Below, piece by piece: positions 20,291 through 31,295 of a DNA stretch of 64,000 nucleotides (position 1 is its first letter; every line of letters begins with the position of its first letter). A program made the position numbers and the translations under genes. The DNA comes from Plantago ovata (Eukaryota; Streptophyta; Magnoliopsida; Lamiales; Plantaginaceae): assembly GCA_028274465.1 (NCBI GenBank), contig CM051456.1, positions 94,350,753 through 94,414,752 on the forward strand. Direction: 5' to 3'. The notes below the pieces were generated by a model. It made no database searches. It had not been told where the DNA came from and saw nothing but the letters and a program-made list of their open reading frames with translations.

Positions 20291-21942
20291 TGTTGGTCCC
20301 TTTAAATAACAAGAAAAGACTAGAGGGGGGAGGGGTGAATAGTCTTTTCAAACTTTCGTCGTTTAAAACTTTCTCAGCAAGTACTTATTACGTTTCAGTA
20401 ATGAGTTTGCTGATACTTAACTTTCTCAGCAAGCGTAAGTTACTTTACAGTAGCTTGGTTTGCTGATACTTAAAATCAGAGAGCGGAAATCTTTGAAACA
20501 ATAAGTGCTTTTTCAGCAAGTAAAGGTTTCAGCAAGTGAGGTGAGTGACTGTGTACAGACAGAAATAATTTGCTGAAAGCTAAATGCAGTAAGTAAATCA
20601 CACAAACGCTTTTATAGTGGTATCTGAGAGTGGCGTAATCTCTCAACTAATCCACTTCGTCCTTTCTAGGACTGAATCCACTAAGATATGATTGAGGTTC
20701 CTTACAATCTCCTATCTAAAGCGATTCAACAGACACCAAAGCACACTTGCTTTGTATCCAACCTAAACTAGAGAACTCAACCTTGTTCTCCACCAAACTT
20801 GGTACTTTTAATCAGCAAAACTATGCTCGATTAAGTTCCCCCTGAATATCATGCCTGAAAGGGTGTATTTTCAGTTAGAGAGTTTTGGGGTGAGATGACT
20901 TAATTATAACTTATTCAGTTACAACAAGTAATCTAAGAAACACAACTTGGAATACTTTGCAGTAAACAAGTTTGATTGTTTCTGGTGTCAAGACTCGTTC
21001 TTGTTCGAAATAAAGAACACTTAACTAATTTCTTAGCCGAGTTTGTTCTACTTCTTCACAAGTAGCTTTTTCAAGCTTTAAGTCTTGGAACGGATCAATG
21101 GCAGTAAGAGTGTTTGAAGGTTTGTGAGTTTTTAAGCACAAGTGAGAGTTTGATCACGTTGTTGACACACTTCAACTCTTTGCCGGATGACCTCTATTTA
21201 TAGTGCAAGTAAGGAGCCGTTTGAATTTCAAATCCTAAGGCTTTTGTTCCTTAACATGTCACTATCTTGCTTTTTGTACTTTCAGCAGCGACTTTGTTTG
21301 TCTTCTAGTCTTCATGTCCTTCGTGTGTAAGCTTTGCATTAAATGCACATTTGAATAGAATTCAAACAGTAACATTGGAGCGCAAATTCACGTACATTCA
21401 GTAAGAGGTCACATATGTTTATCAGCAAGTGGTCAGTCTCAGTTTCAGCAAGCACAACCTACTCTGTCTTTCAGATTTTCACTTATGCAATGCTGTTTGC
21501 TGAACATTCCACTTTCTGAACAACACGTGCCTTTGTAGATACCAGTCTTCAGCAATCTTCAAGTCTTCAAGTCTTCGAATTCTTCAAGTCTTCAGATCTT
21601 CAAAAGTCTTCAAGATTCTGAGCGATTTCTACTTGCTTCAAATAATTTGTTTGTAATAAACAAAGTATATCTTCAGCAAATGCTTCAATAGGTTATTTTC
21701 TTCTCAGAAAATAAGATACATCATAAGCTAAGTGTCAATAAGATATTTTGTTTTCAGAAAATAAAATACGTCATACACAAAAGAAATAACTTATCTAGCA
21801 CCTAACTAAGTCATCAGCAAACGTTCCTCTTTTACAATGTCCTTAAAATTCTAAATTCCTATGGACCTTAAGAGTACTAGTTACTGGACTTTCCTTATTT
21901 TAGCATGGTAAATTGCTCATCAAAATTACAAGTTTCCTAACA
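20291..21942 (-). repeat. 5' LTR of copia element M
   Basis: 1,652 bp, nearly identical to 4376-6029. Minus-strand promoter with TATA at about 21190-21203 (ctataaatag on the coding strand). Followed on the right by the target duplication GACTT (21943-21947). Confidence 0.95.
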
Positions 21943-21947
21943 GACTT

Positions 21948-22829
21948 GTTTTCGTTTTTCATTTCCGTGTTGTGAGTTTATTTTTCCTTTCTCGTAAATT
22001 TTGTACTCCAACCTATTCTTTCGAATAAGTTTGGGGAAGTCGTTTGTGAGTCATTTTGTTTCTCTTTTCATTGTGCTACTGCTGGCTAAAAAAATCGAAC
22101 AAAAAAGAAAGAAAAATTCCAGGAAAAAAGAAAAAAAAAAAAAAAGAAACTGGAAAAGAAAAAACAAAGAAAAAAAAAAGACCCCAAAAGAGCAAAGAAG
22201 GGTAAAAAAAAAAAGCCAAATAGCAGTTTAGCAAAGTGTTGTGTCTCATTTTCCAATTCTTGTAATGTTCGTAATCGTGTTGTAATTTTCTATTTTTTGT
22301 CTTTTGTTTTTGAGTTTCATCTGTTCTAGACCACCCTCGTCCTGCCATTCAGGAAGTTGTGAATATCTTAAGGCTTTGCTTGAGAGATGGGTAGAATAGG
22401 GGAGTGTTATCTTTTATAGGGAACCCTCCTTCGTTTGATGAGAGCCAGTACTGATTCGACCTCTTTGAGGAAAAGTCTTAACTTGGTGAACAGCAGTAAG
22501 TCCTCAATATCATAGGCACGGGACAACCATTCGTATCTTAACATGTTTCATTACGTCGTCACTGACTAGGTCCAGGTAGAGAATGTTACGAGAGACTATC
22601 TTGTCTTGACATAAGTGCTTATGTGGATGTGTATGAGTCAATCGAGGCATTCTTCAACCTATATTCATGTTTTGATTTATATGGTTTTTGTTCATATGTT
22701 TTTTTGATAGATTCAGTAGATTAGTTCATTTTATTTGGCATGAGACTCCATTTTATGTGTTGCATTGTTTTTTGCATTAGTGTCTAACTTAGTTGCTTGA
22801 GGGCAAGAAATGGTTCGGTTTGGGGAGTT
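21948..22829 (+). other. Conserved non-coding tail of element A, second part
   Basis: Continuation of the tail after M. It contains the second AACCTATTC stem-loop (22010-22031) and a purine-rich A/G tract (about 22085-22215). Frames through the tract are only lysine-rich artefacts. A polypurine tract, TTCGGTTTGGGGAGTT (22814-22829), ends it. The same layout occurs in B (33330-32575, reversed) and E (54961-55847). The sequence ttgcttgagg-caag just before the PPT is kept in all. Confidence 0.75.
22814..22829 (+). promoter_or_regulatory. Polypurine tract of element A
   Basis: GGTTTGGGGAGTT directly before the LTR TGATGAATG. The same primer sequence precedes the 3' LTRs of B, C and E. Confidence 0.85.
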
Positions 22830-24083
22830 TGATGAATGTATATTTTACACTTTCGTTCGAGTCTTTTTCAGCTATTTTAGCTATCCTCTATGTTAATTTA
22901 GCTATATTTTAGTGCATTTTATTAGAATAGTGTCATGTTTCCCTTTAGTTTTTATTTTACAGTTTTGGTTGAAAAACGAGGATTTCCGGGCAATTATATT
23001 AAAGTTGACAAGGAATTGGTGTTCCAGAAGCCTAATTGGAGTATCTGAAGGTTTCCGGATAAGATTTGAAGTCTAGGGGTCGAATCTGGAGGTTAGAAGG
23101 CCACTAGAAGTCAGAAACCGAGTCCGAAAATGGGAAGAAATCCAAAAACGCGTCGAAAACGCGTAAATTCCCGAAATTTACTCCCGGGCGGATCGCCCGG
23201 GATGTGGGGCGAATCGCCCCACACCAGGCGATTCGCCCGGTGTGTGGGGCCCTTCGCCCCACACTATTTCGAGGCCTATATATAGTTGCTTAGTTTTTCT
23301 CCGAATTTCATACTTTTCCAAACCTATTCTCTCACCTTTCTCTGTAGTTTTAGGTAGGAACTTCCCAGAGCCTGTTCTGGGGGTTCGTAGCTTAGGAGAT
23401 ACTTTTTCATAGCAGTTTGGAGCTTGTAAGATCGCGATTCTTCGGAGACTGACAACCTTCGGTAACATTGTATCTTACAGTTTTTCTACTTATTTTTATA
23501 TATCTTTCAACATGTTTTCTTCTATGATTTCTGTTGATTGCATGACAACTATGAGTAGCTAAACTTCTCGTTGGTGATAGTATGTGAATTCTTAGCGAAG
23601 GGTTGATAATTATGCTAATGGCTATATCGCGCATTATACTCCGTGTTATTGCTTTATTTCTTTGATCTATCTAAATCTCTATCTTCGTATTGTTAATTAA
23701 TTATTGCACATAATTGGACAATTTATTGGTCTTTGACCTATCTACATCTATATCTTCGTAGTGTTTGATAATTACAACAGGACAATTCATTAATCAAAGA
23801 TCTCCATGCAAAACCGAGGAATTTACGCATGATTATTAACCCGTTATGCTTTGAAGAACCATACTATCACCAATCTCCATTATCTGTTAAGAAAAACCTT
23901 TGTTAAACTGTCTGCTGTTTTCTATTCTAAATTATATTAGATAAAGCTAGTTATAGTCCTTAGAGATCGACACTCGAGGTTATTCTACTGCTACAGTACG
24001 ATTTTCGTTGTAGTTATGAATTGCCTTTGGCTAAATAGCAAATTTATTTGATAATCCGGAACTGACAACCACCGCGTTCATCA
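22830..24083 (+). repeat. 3' LTR of gypsy element A
   Basis: 1,254 bp from TGATGAATGTATATTTTACAC to CCGCGTTCATCA. It is not followed by a PBS, so it is the 3' copy. It includes a GC palindrome cluster (23183-23266) immediately upstream of a TATA box (tatatatagt, 23276-23286), then the R/U5-like region. The partner LTR is outside the window. Confidence 0.9.
23183..23266. promoter_or_regulatory. GC palindrome cluster in A LTR promoter
   Basis: Four adjacent odd palindromes of the type GGGCGA-N-TCGCCC (CCGGGCGGATCGCCCGG, GGGGCGAATCGCCCC, GGCGATTCGCC, GGGGCCCTTCGCCCC) within 84 bp, about 10 bp upstream of TATA. Equivalent clusters are at 32181-32222, 40355-40436, 42246-42333, 56200-56287 and 58384-58465. 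Confidence 0.8.
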
Positions 24084-24343
24084 ATTGGTATTTACTTTAT
24101 GTGAATTAGCTTTTTGTATGTTATACACAATTATATGAATGTTTTCTCTTACTTTACAAAGACTTCCACTTTGAGAAACATGAGATATGAAAATAAGTAC
24201 CAGATAGCTAAAAAGTTATTTGTGGAACATTAGATCTGGTGAACTATGCATCATATATCTGAGAAATCAGTTAGGCAGCAAAAGTTTGCAAAAACTGTTA
24301 AAAGACTATTCACCCCCTGTAGTCTTTTAACCTTGTTGTCTTA
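24084..24343 (+). repeat. Plus-oriented terminal fragment of a SIRE-like (J-type) LTR
   Basis: Its last 75 bases (ttaaaagactattcaccccc ... ttgttgtcttaggggac) match the 3' end of SIRE LTRs, for example D at 30300-30350, in plus orientation. The PBS is absent. The following LTR J is in the opposite orientation. Either a second LTR was joined here or the terminal segment of J is inverted. Confidence 0.5.
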
Positions 24344-25963
24344 GGGGACTAAAAATTGTCTAGTTCTATTTCTCAGAAACTTCATATATATGATACTTAT
24401 ACATTCAGAGCGTGAAAGACTTAATAATAAATGCATTTTTCAGAAAGCTTATGCATATTTCAGAAAGTAAATGGAAAGTAAGTAAATAACTTAAAGTAAA
24501 CAACACAAAACTTTTATAATGGTTTCTGAAGGTGGTGTAATCCTTCAACTATACCACCACCCTTCGCCAGGGATTTAAACAAAGCACTAGATAGATTATT
24601 GAATTCACCTTACAGAAATCCTATCTACTAACATTTTGTTCCCCACCAAATGTTTCCCTGAGTTTTTCCTCAACTTTCTCACCTAAGTACTTCCTATACT
24701 CAAATACCTGAGCTATTCCTTGGTGAACTCCACTAAGTACTTCATTTTCTCAACATTCCTAGAGCTATTCCTTAGCAACCCTGTCAAGTACTTCCTCAAC
24801 TCCTTTGCCCTTGAGCTATTCCTTAGCTTCCACCAAGTACTACCCGTGCTCCTCAGCTAGGGGTTGGCTTTGTGGGCTACTTTTCGGTGAATCCGATCTT
24901 CATCACCTCTTAGTGAGTCAGAACTTCTTTTGATAACTTTTTAGTTATTGAGAGATCGATAACTTTTTAGCTATTGAGAGAATTGTCAGATATTACTATA
25001 TATACTTCACAGTATATAGGAAGTAAATCTAACTCTGAGCCAAGTATGATAGAGTCCTTTATACGCATATAACCTTCAATCAAGATTCTTGGATATCTGT
25101 AAAAAAACACTATCAATACTTGTTGAGGAACAGGATACTTACAACCCTCCTGATCTTAGAGAAATATCCAAATGTTTTAGCATCAGTGTAATCGGATTCT
25201 CTAGAAGAAGTGTTGGACTTGCACGCACTTGTGTCCTATGCCAAATGCACACATAACTTAGAAGAAAATAAGCAAGACTAAGATATTTTACAATATGCTT
25301 GTGAATCATCATTAAGAACAATTGTAGAAAACCATTTCTCTTTGAGTGTGTTATCTCTCTTTCTAGCATGTTGTTATACACATCTCTCATCTTTCCAGTT
25401 GAGTGTGAGTGTGGATAAAACATTTAGCTAGTGTGGCTGCTAGTTGTGTGTTATGGTTGATTGTATGCAAGTATTTGCAAGTGTGGGTATTTATAGTGGA
25501 AGAATGATAAACCCTTTGAATAATATCCGCTCGGCCAAATGAGCTTTCACACTATTCATACCTAGGACATAGCAATGTGTAGTCACTATCACTTTTCAGA
25601 GACGTGTGCTTTTGATTCAAACTTTGTAGTTTGATTTCATTAAAGCATCGTAATATATTTTGTCCGATTATCTCAATCACATTTTATCATCATTCTTATC
25701 TCTATGATGACCTTTATATCAGAAACTTTGATTTCAAGTTATTAACCTATCAAAAACTTGCTTCCATAGAGCCTATCTCTTCAAGGTTTCTGGTGAGATT
25801 ATTTCTCCGTCTTCAACAATCTTGTGCAATCTTATTTTCTTCAGAAACTTCAATTCTTTCTGCAGAATGTCTTGAATGCCGGTCTTTTTCAAATATAAAA
25901 GTATATTCAGAAACCAAACATCCTATACAAGATTTGCTAGACGACTAATCATACTAAGTATTG
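24344..25963 (-). repeat. SIRE-related LTR J (minus strand), first part
   Basis: It aligns along its length with M's LTR in outline: the cttttataatggtttctgaa block, the gttccccaccaaatg block, and a TATA box (ccactataaataccc on the minus strand, about 25488-25502). It is clearly diverged. TTTCTGA/TCAGAAA motifs stand where M has TTGCTGA/TCAGCAA. It continues after solo LTR I at 28011-28100. No internal domain is attached, so it is a solo or truncated LTR. Confidence 0.65.
25959..25963. repeat. Target duplication of solo LTR I, TATTG
   Basis: TATTG at 25959-25963 and again at 28011-28015, exactly abutting TGAAAGTATG at the left and TTTTCTTACA at the right. Confidence 0.8.
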
Positions 25964-26056
25964 TGAAAGTATGTATGTCCTAAAGACAACTACATTTTAG
26001 GGACAAATCTACTTCATCACAATCAGCCGTAATTTATATATGTTTGTCTATTCATT

Positions 26057-26280
<224 letters not shown>

Positions 26281-26720
26281 CGATATCAAACATGTCCCCG
26301 AGGATTTATGTCTATCACACTGGATCAAGTTGGGAGCTCGTGTGACTAATCGTATATCTTGAAAGCGCCCCAGTCGATGGTGACTTGGATAGGGTACAAA
26401 TGTCGCAATGGAGACTAGCATGCGGGAGTACGTTTGCACTCAGTAGTTGAGTACAGTGGACCCGCCACTGTGAGTAGGGAAGGAGACTTTGCCTCCTTTC
26501 CTGATATGAATTGGTATGTGTGTGTGAACACAACTCTAAGTTGGAATTGCATTCACACATGAATATTACTTGGCCATCAAGAATTCAATTGGATTGAAAT
26601 TTTTACTACTTTTAGGATTGCATTTCTAATACTAATCAGACTTTCCCTAAGAAGGAAATTCTACTAGTATATATATGAGGTGATGGTTAGAGAAAAATAT
26701 ACTTCTTATACTAATCATTT

Positions 26721-27577
26721 TGTTGGTGTTAAAATATGTCCAGTCCGCATTTACGAACTGGAGCAGTCTAAGAGCGCGACAAGCCTTTAAGGGCCGTGCC
26801 TCAAGGGGCTCGACCACACCCAAGTATGTCATTTGAGTGTGGCTCGATCAGCATATGGTCCGACCATCATTATGAGGCTGACCCTCAAGACAGTTCACTA
26901 CAAGGATAAGACTGACCAAAGTAAGGCACGAGGAGCATCTAGGGCTCGACCACCATACATGGGCAGATCGAGGAGGACCATACGTCAAGGTATCACCATC
27001 CAAAGGAGAATAGGCAGAGTACTACTTGGACCATGGAACCTGAGGAAGGCATGAGGACCCGGGTCGACCACCCCTGGTCGGTCCCTAGGGGGCCCGCCTT
27101 CCAGAATATTCCATTAGACCTGGAAAGTCAATAATGCCTTCCAAACCCTAGTCAAGATGTTTGGGTCAAAGCCCATGGAACTCCTTAATGGGCTTGGGCC
27201 AAAGGAGGCTTCTATCTCAACCGGACACTTGTCACGATCCTACATAAAGTGACAATAAAATACTATGAGTATATAAGGGATCTCATTCATAATCCCAAGG
27301 TAAGCAATCATAGCTCTTACCTACCACTCACCTACCACATTACTACTCTTACTAGGGAATCCCTTCAACTCCCTACACGTGAAGTCGTCCCTCCGGTCTG
27401 ATCCTAGACAGACCGGGTACGAGGTACTAATCTCCCCCCATCCAGTCTCTTTCAGGTACGAAGAAGCTACACGAAGACTACCTATATATCAGAGGAAGAC
27501 TACATGATGAAGACCTAAGTAGTTTCATTTGACGGTTTTGCACAAATTTAAGAGATAGCACGAACTACCCTTCAACA
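26721..27577 (+). repeat. Probable solo LTR K nested in LTR I
   Basis: 857 bp beginning TGTTGGTGTTAAAATATG and ending CCCTTCAACA, with inverted ends TGTTG/CAACA. It contains a TATA box (gagtatataaggg, about 27267-27280). It replaces sequence expected in the F-family LTR. Flanks CATTT (26716-26720) and CATTC (27578-27582) are an imperfect 5-bp duplication. No family is recognised; the ORF at 26833-27054 is not convincing. Confidence 0.5.
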
Positions 27578-28010
27578 CATTCCATCTTCTGTTAGACCGG
27601 AAAATTTTCTCTCCCTCTCTTACCCATCGCCGCCGCCACCACTATAGTACCCGAAGGAATTGTTCTGAGATTTCCTAGCAATCTCATAAGCCCTTTTGCC
27701 CGTGGATACCAAGGTTGAGGATAATCAAAGTTGGATATTAACTATTCTCTTGCAGGTTCTGAACAGTTAGATATCTTCGACTTCACCGAAGGAGAAGACT
27801 TTGATAATTACTTCGAGGACGTGATCGAGGATCATCCAGCAGAGAAATCGATTGTTGTATTAGCCTTCGAATAACTGTAAGTTTGTTATTGATTTACTCT
27901 GATGTGTTTTGAATATATGTAGCATGAATAATCAATTAGCATGCATGTTAAGAAAATTTTGAAATTCCGCTACTCAGCCCTAGGGATAAATCTGACCATA
28001 TTTTCTTACA

Positions 28011-28100
28011 TATTGTTCCTCTCTTATAGGTTCAAGTAAACTAAGAGTATTTAATACCTTTCTGAACTCTAAGATATGTCACAGGTTGTTGATAAAAAAA
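28011..28100 (-). repeat. Distal part of LTR J after solo LTR I
   Basis: tattgttcctctcttata and tttctgaactctaagata resemble the terminal part of SIRE LTRs (acgttcctcttttaca, accttaagagtac), which shows LTR J was split by I. The exact end is not determinable. Confidence 0.45.
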
Positions 28101-28814
28101 CTCTATAAAGGATTTCCTACCATTTACGTATTCCATTTTTTGTCCGTTTTTTGAGTTTTATTTTTTTTAAATCTTTATCTCACAAATTTATTGTGGATCC
28201 TTCCACTAAACAAACACCACACTCATTGTACGAACCTCGTAAAACTTCGATTCAAAAGCAAACGTACGTAAAAAATCTAAAAAACGGATGAGTATTATCC
28301 AATTAGTACAGTGGATTTGGGTTTTTAACAAGGAGTGTAATAATATTTTCCTTCATTACATTGATAAATATAATTTGGAAAAAAATACATATATAAATCA
28401 GTAAATAAACAACAACTTTTACAAATACATCCACCTTCCAACAACATTTACAAAATGCTCGTTGATTCCAATAACTGACGACATGAGTGGATTTCAAAAT
28501 CTCGCTCAACCGAATTTGATATCCTCTCGCCATCATTTTCTCTCAGTACCCAAATCTGTCCCCACCCATGCTCAAATCGCTAGCCTCCTCTTCCTCCGTC
28601 GTAGGTCCTCTGTCTCTGCTGCACGTGTCAACTCCACCATCTAGACACCCAGCCAGCTCATCTGCCGCAAAATCTCGCCATTGAATCGTCGCCAAACGCA
28701 ATAGTTTCGAGTGGCGTATTCGAGTTCCTCGTGAAATCTATTGTCGCGGTTCCTCTGCCGAGATTCTGTGTAATTCAAGGAAATGGGATTTTGTGGTAGG
28801 TCAATATTTATTGC
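28101..28814. other. Apparently non-repetitive DNA, possible host gene 5' end
   Basis: The only stretch of the window that resembles none of its elements. 28101-28450 is AT-rich and promoter-like. 28460-28790 is richer in C and CT runs (tcctcttcctccgtcgtagg) like a plant 5' UTR or first exon. It ends at AAGGAAATGGGATTTTGTGGTAGGT, which could be a start codon followed by a 5' splice site (GTAGGT at 28796-28801). A 60-codon frame (28462-28644) with a Ser/Arg-rich, transit-peptide-like C-terminal half overlaps it. None of this is decisive. Confidence 0.3.
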
Positions 28815-30353
28815 TGTTCGGAAACTTGTAATTTTGATGACCAGATTACCATGCTAAATTAAGAACAGTCCAGTGATTAGTACTCTTAAGGTCCATAGGA
28901 AATTAGAATTTTTAAAGGACATTGTAAAAGAGGAACATCTGCTGAAGACTTAGTATAGGTACTAGATAGGTTCTTTTGTTTGCTGATGATGTACGTTGTT
29001 TGCTGAAACAATCTATTGAAGTATAAGAACCACTCAGAAGACTTGAAGACTTGAAGATTTGAAGACAAGAAGACTTGAAGTTTGCTGAGATTTGGTATCT
29101 ATGTAAGGCACATAGTAAAGTTAACTAAAGTACATATTTCAGCAAAGCAGAAAACACAAGTGTAAAAGCTTGAGTCTGCTGAGCTGATATAACGTACTAA
29201 AGTAACTACATGTGACCTTACTTGCTGAAGTTGTACTTACATTTATGCTCCGAGTTTGAAACGTTGAAAAAGGTCAAAGAGCATTAAATGAAAAGCATGT
29301 CGTTCTGAAAAAGTTGAACACGCTGCTGACAGTACCTTCATAGAAAGATAGTGACATTTTCTTGCTCCGGCTTAGAATTTCAAAATTCAAACGGTACCAA
29401 GAAATCACTATAAATAGAGACCCTTAGGAGTGAAAGAAACTGTGTCAACAACGTGATCTTACTCTCACTTGTGCTTTCAAACTCACATCTTTCTTAAGCT
29501 TACTACTGTCTAACGATCCGACCCAAGACTTAAGCTTGAAACAAAAGCTACTTGTGAAGAAGTATAACTTTAGCTAAGAAATTGGTTAAGTGTTCTTTCT
29601 CCTAAACAAGAAATAGTCTTGACTCCCAGAAACAATATACTTATAACTGAAAAGTTATTCAGTTGAGTTTCTTAAGATTGCTTGGTATTAGCTGAAAAGT
29701 TAATCTCATAACTGATCTTCACCCAAAACCTCTCTAACTGATAAAACACACTTTTAAAGGCGTGAATTTCAGGGGGAACTAATCAAGCAAGGATTTGTTG
29801 ATAAGTGTCCCAAGTTTGGTGGAGAACAAGGTTGTAGTTCTCTGGTTAGGTTGGAAACAAAGCAAGGGCGCTTTGGTTTCTGGAATTCTAGTAGATTAGG
29901 TGTTGTAAGGAACTTCATCATCTATCTTTGTGAATTCAGTCCTAGCAAGGACAAAGTGGACTAGTTGAGGGATTACGCCACCCTCAGATACCACTATAAA
30001 AGTGTTTGTGTGATTTACTTTCAGCAAAGCTTTATCTTATCTACTGTTGTTTCTCTCTAAAAGCCTTTACTCAGCAGACTTGTTTTAAACTTGGTTTGCT
30101 TAAACCTGCTGAGTAGTTGTTTTATCAAAAGCACTTAATTTCGAAAGACTTCCGTTCTCTAATTATTTAAGTATTAGCAATACTTACTACTGAACAAGTA
30201 TTAAGTACCTTGATGAGAAATTTGTGTTAAGTATAAGCATAAGCTCTTTACTGAAAGTAAAAGCTCCTTGCTGAGAAAGTTTTAGACGACGAAAATGTTT
30301 TAGAGACTATTCACCCCCCTCTAGTCTCTACTTGTTGTCTAAAGGGGCCAACA
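28815..30353 (+). repeat. 5' LTR of copia element D
   Basis: 1,539 bp, from TGTTCGGAAACTTG to AAAGGGGCCAACA. TATA box ctataaatagag at about 29408-29420. Many TTGCTGA motifs are seen. Followed by a PBS. Confidence 0.88.
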
Positions 30354-30355
30354 AG

Positions 30356-30367
30356 TGGTATCAAAGC
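30356..30367 (+). promoter_or_regulatory. Primer-binding site of D (tRNA-iMet, one mismatch)
   Basis: TGGTATCAAAGC, two bases after the LTR. It differs from the canonical TGGTATCAGAGC at one position. Confidence 0.85.
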
Positions 30368-30470
30368 AGGAGGTTCATTCCTTCTGCACTGAACCTAGAT
30401 CCCCTTTCAAAGTGCTTTCCGTAAATTACTCATACTTGATCTAGGTTTGTAGTTTGTTGCCTTTTGCAGG

Positions 30471-30509
30471 ATGTCTTTAGGAGGCGCCCCTTTGCTGAAG
30501 TTGGAAAAC
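30471..30509 (+). pseudogene. Start of D gag, split by element C
   Basis: ATG at 30471 opens MSLGGAPLLKLEN, nearly identical to the M gag start, then breaks at the AAAAC target site of C. It resumes at 58824 with tatgaaaaatgacgaaacaa and reads on to VTVIND before LTR L at 58900. An early TGA (from TGG in M) lies in the resumed part. Confidence 0.85.
30505..30509. repeat. Target duplication of element C, AAAAC
   Basis: AAAAC at 30505-30509 and 58819-58823. Joining the flanks restores the copia gag sequence LKLENYEK. Confidence 0.93.
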
Positions 30510-31295
30510 TGATGAACTGGGAATTGTCGGGTTCTAATTTATCAAATAAATTTGTATTTAGCCAAAGACAATTCACAACTACAACGAAAACCGTAGTGTA
30601 GCAGTAGAATAACCTCGAGTGTCGATCTCTAAGGACTATAACTAGCTTTATCTATCTAACTTAAGAATATAAAACAGCAGACGACTTAGCAAAGGTTTTT
30701 CTTAACAGATAATGGAGATTGGTGATAGTATGGTCATTCAAAGCATAGCAAGTTAATAATCATGCATAAATTCCTCGGTCTTGCATGGAGATCTTTGATC
30801 AATGAATTGTCCAATTGTGTTCCGTAATTATTCAACACTACGAAGATAGAGGTTTTAGATAGATCAAAGAAATAAAGCAATAACTCAGAGTATAATGCGC
30901 GATATAGCCATTAGCATAATTATTAACCCTTCGCTAAGAAATCACATACTATCACCAACGAGAAGTTTAGCTACTCATAGATGTCATGCAATCAACAGAA
31001 ATCATACCACGAATGAATGAAAACATGATGAAAGATATATAAATATAAATAGAAAAACTGTAAGATACAATGTTACCGAAGGGTGTCAATCTCTGAAGAA
31101 TCGCGATCTTACAAGCTCCAAAACGCTAAGAAAAAGTATCTCCTAAGCTAAGAACCCCCAGAACAGGCTCTGGAGAATTCCTACCTAAAACTACTGAGAA
31201 AGGTGAGAGAAAAGGTCTGGAAAAGTATAAAAAACGGAGAAAACTGAGCAGCAACTATATATAGGCATTCGAATTGTGTGGGGCGAAGGGCCCCA
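30510..31295 (-). repeat. 3' LTR of C, part 1
   Basis: Matches 57620-58395 of the C 5' LTR. It is cut at gggcgaagggCCCCA, inside the GC palindrome cluster, by element B. Confidence 0.9.

Larger units (their letters stand above)
4376..21942 (-). mobile_element. SIRE-like Ty1/copia retrotransposon M, complete ends, degenerate ORFs
   Basis: A minus-strand copia element with TG/CA-ended LTRs of about 1.65 kb (20291-21942 is 5', 4376-6029 is 3'). It has an initiator tRNA-Met PBS, a PPT, and domains in copia order: gag, protease, integrase, RT, RNase H. A long extra ORF lies between pol and the 3' LTR, as in SIRE/Maximus-type elements. By eye the two LTRs differ at about 14 positions, so insertion is fairly recent. 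The 17.6-kb span is inflated by an apparent 2-kb duplication and a 100-base gap; the real length is probably near 15.4 kb. All five nonsense codons noted are TGA, and RT also carries frameshifts. Confidence 0.92.
1..24083 (+). mobile_element. Ty3/gypsy element A (Athila-like, pol-less), 5' end outside window, interrupted by copia element M
   Basis: A plus-strand LTR retrotransposon that enters the window within gag and ends with a 3' LTR at 22830-24083. It holds a gag-protease frame (3-1775), about 2.6 kb of non-coding and small-ORF sequence, and a tail (3661-4375 plus 21948-22829) that is nearly the same as the tails of gypsy elements B and E. No reverse transcriptase, RNase H or integrase is present between protease and LTR, so it is inferred to be non-autonomous. 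Copia element M (4376-21942) interrupts the tail. Removing M and one GACTT copy restores a sequence collinear with the uninterrupted tail of B (33430-33480, reverse strand). Family assignment rests on similarity to B, whose pol is Athila-like. Confidence 0.85.

Noticed and set aside
22001-22348. Lysine-rich and phenylalanine-rich small ORFs in the gypsy tails (also near 33100-33460 and 55030-55370)
   Set aside because: Products of the A/G-rich tract read on either strand; lengths vary with indels between copies.
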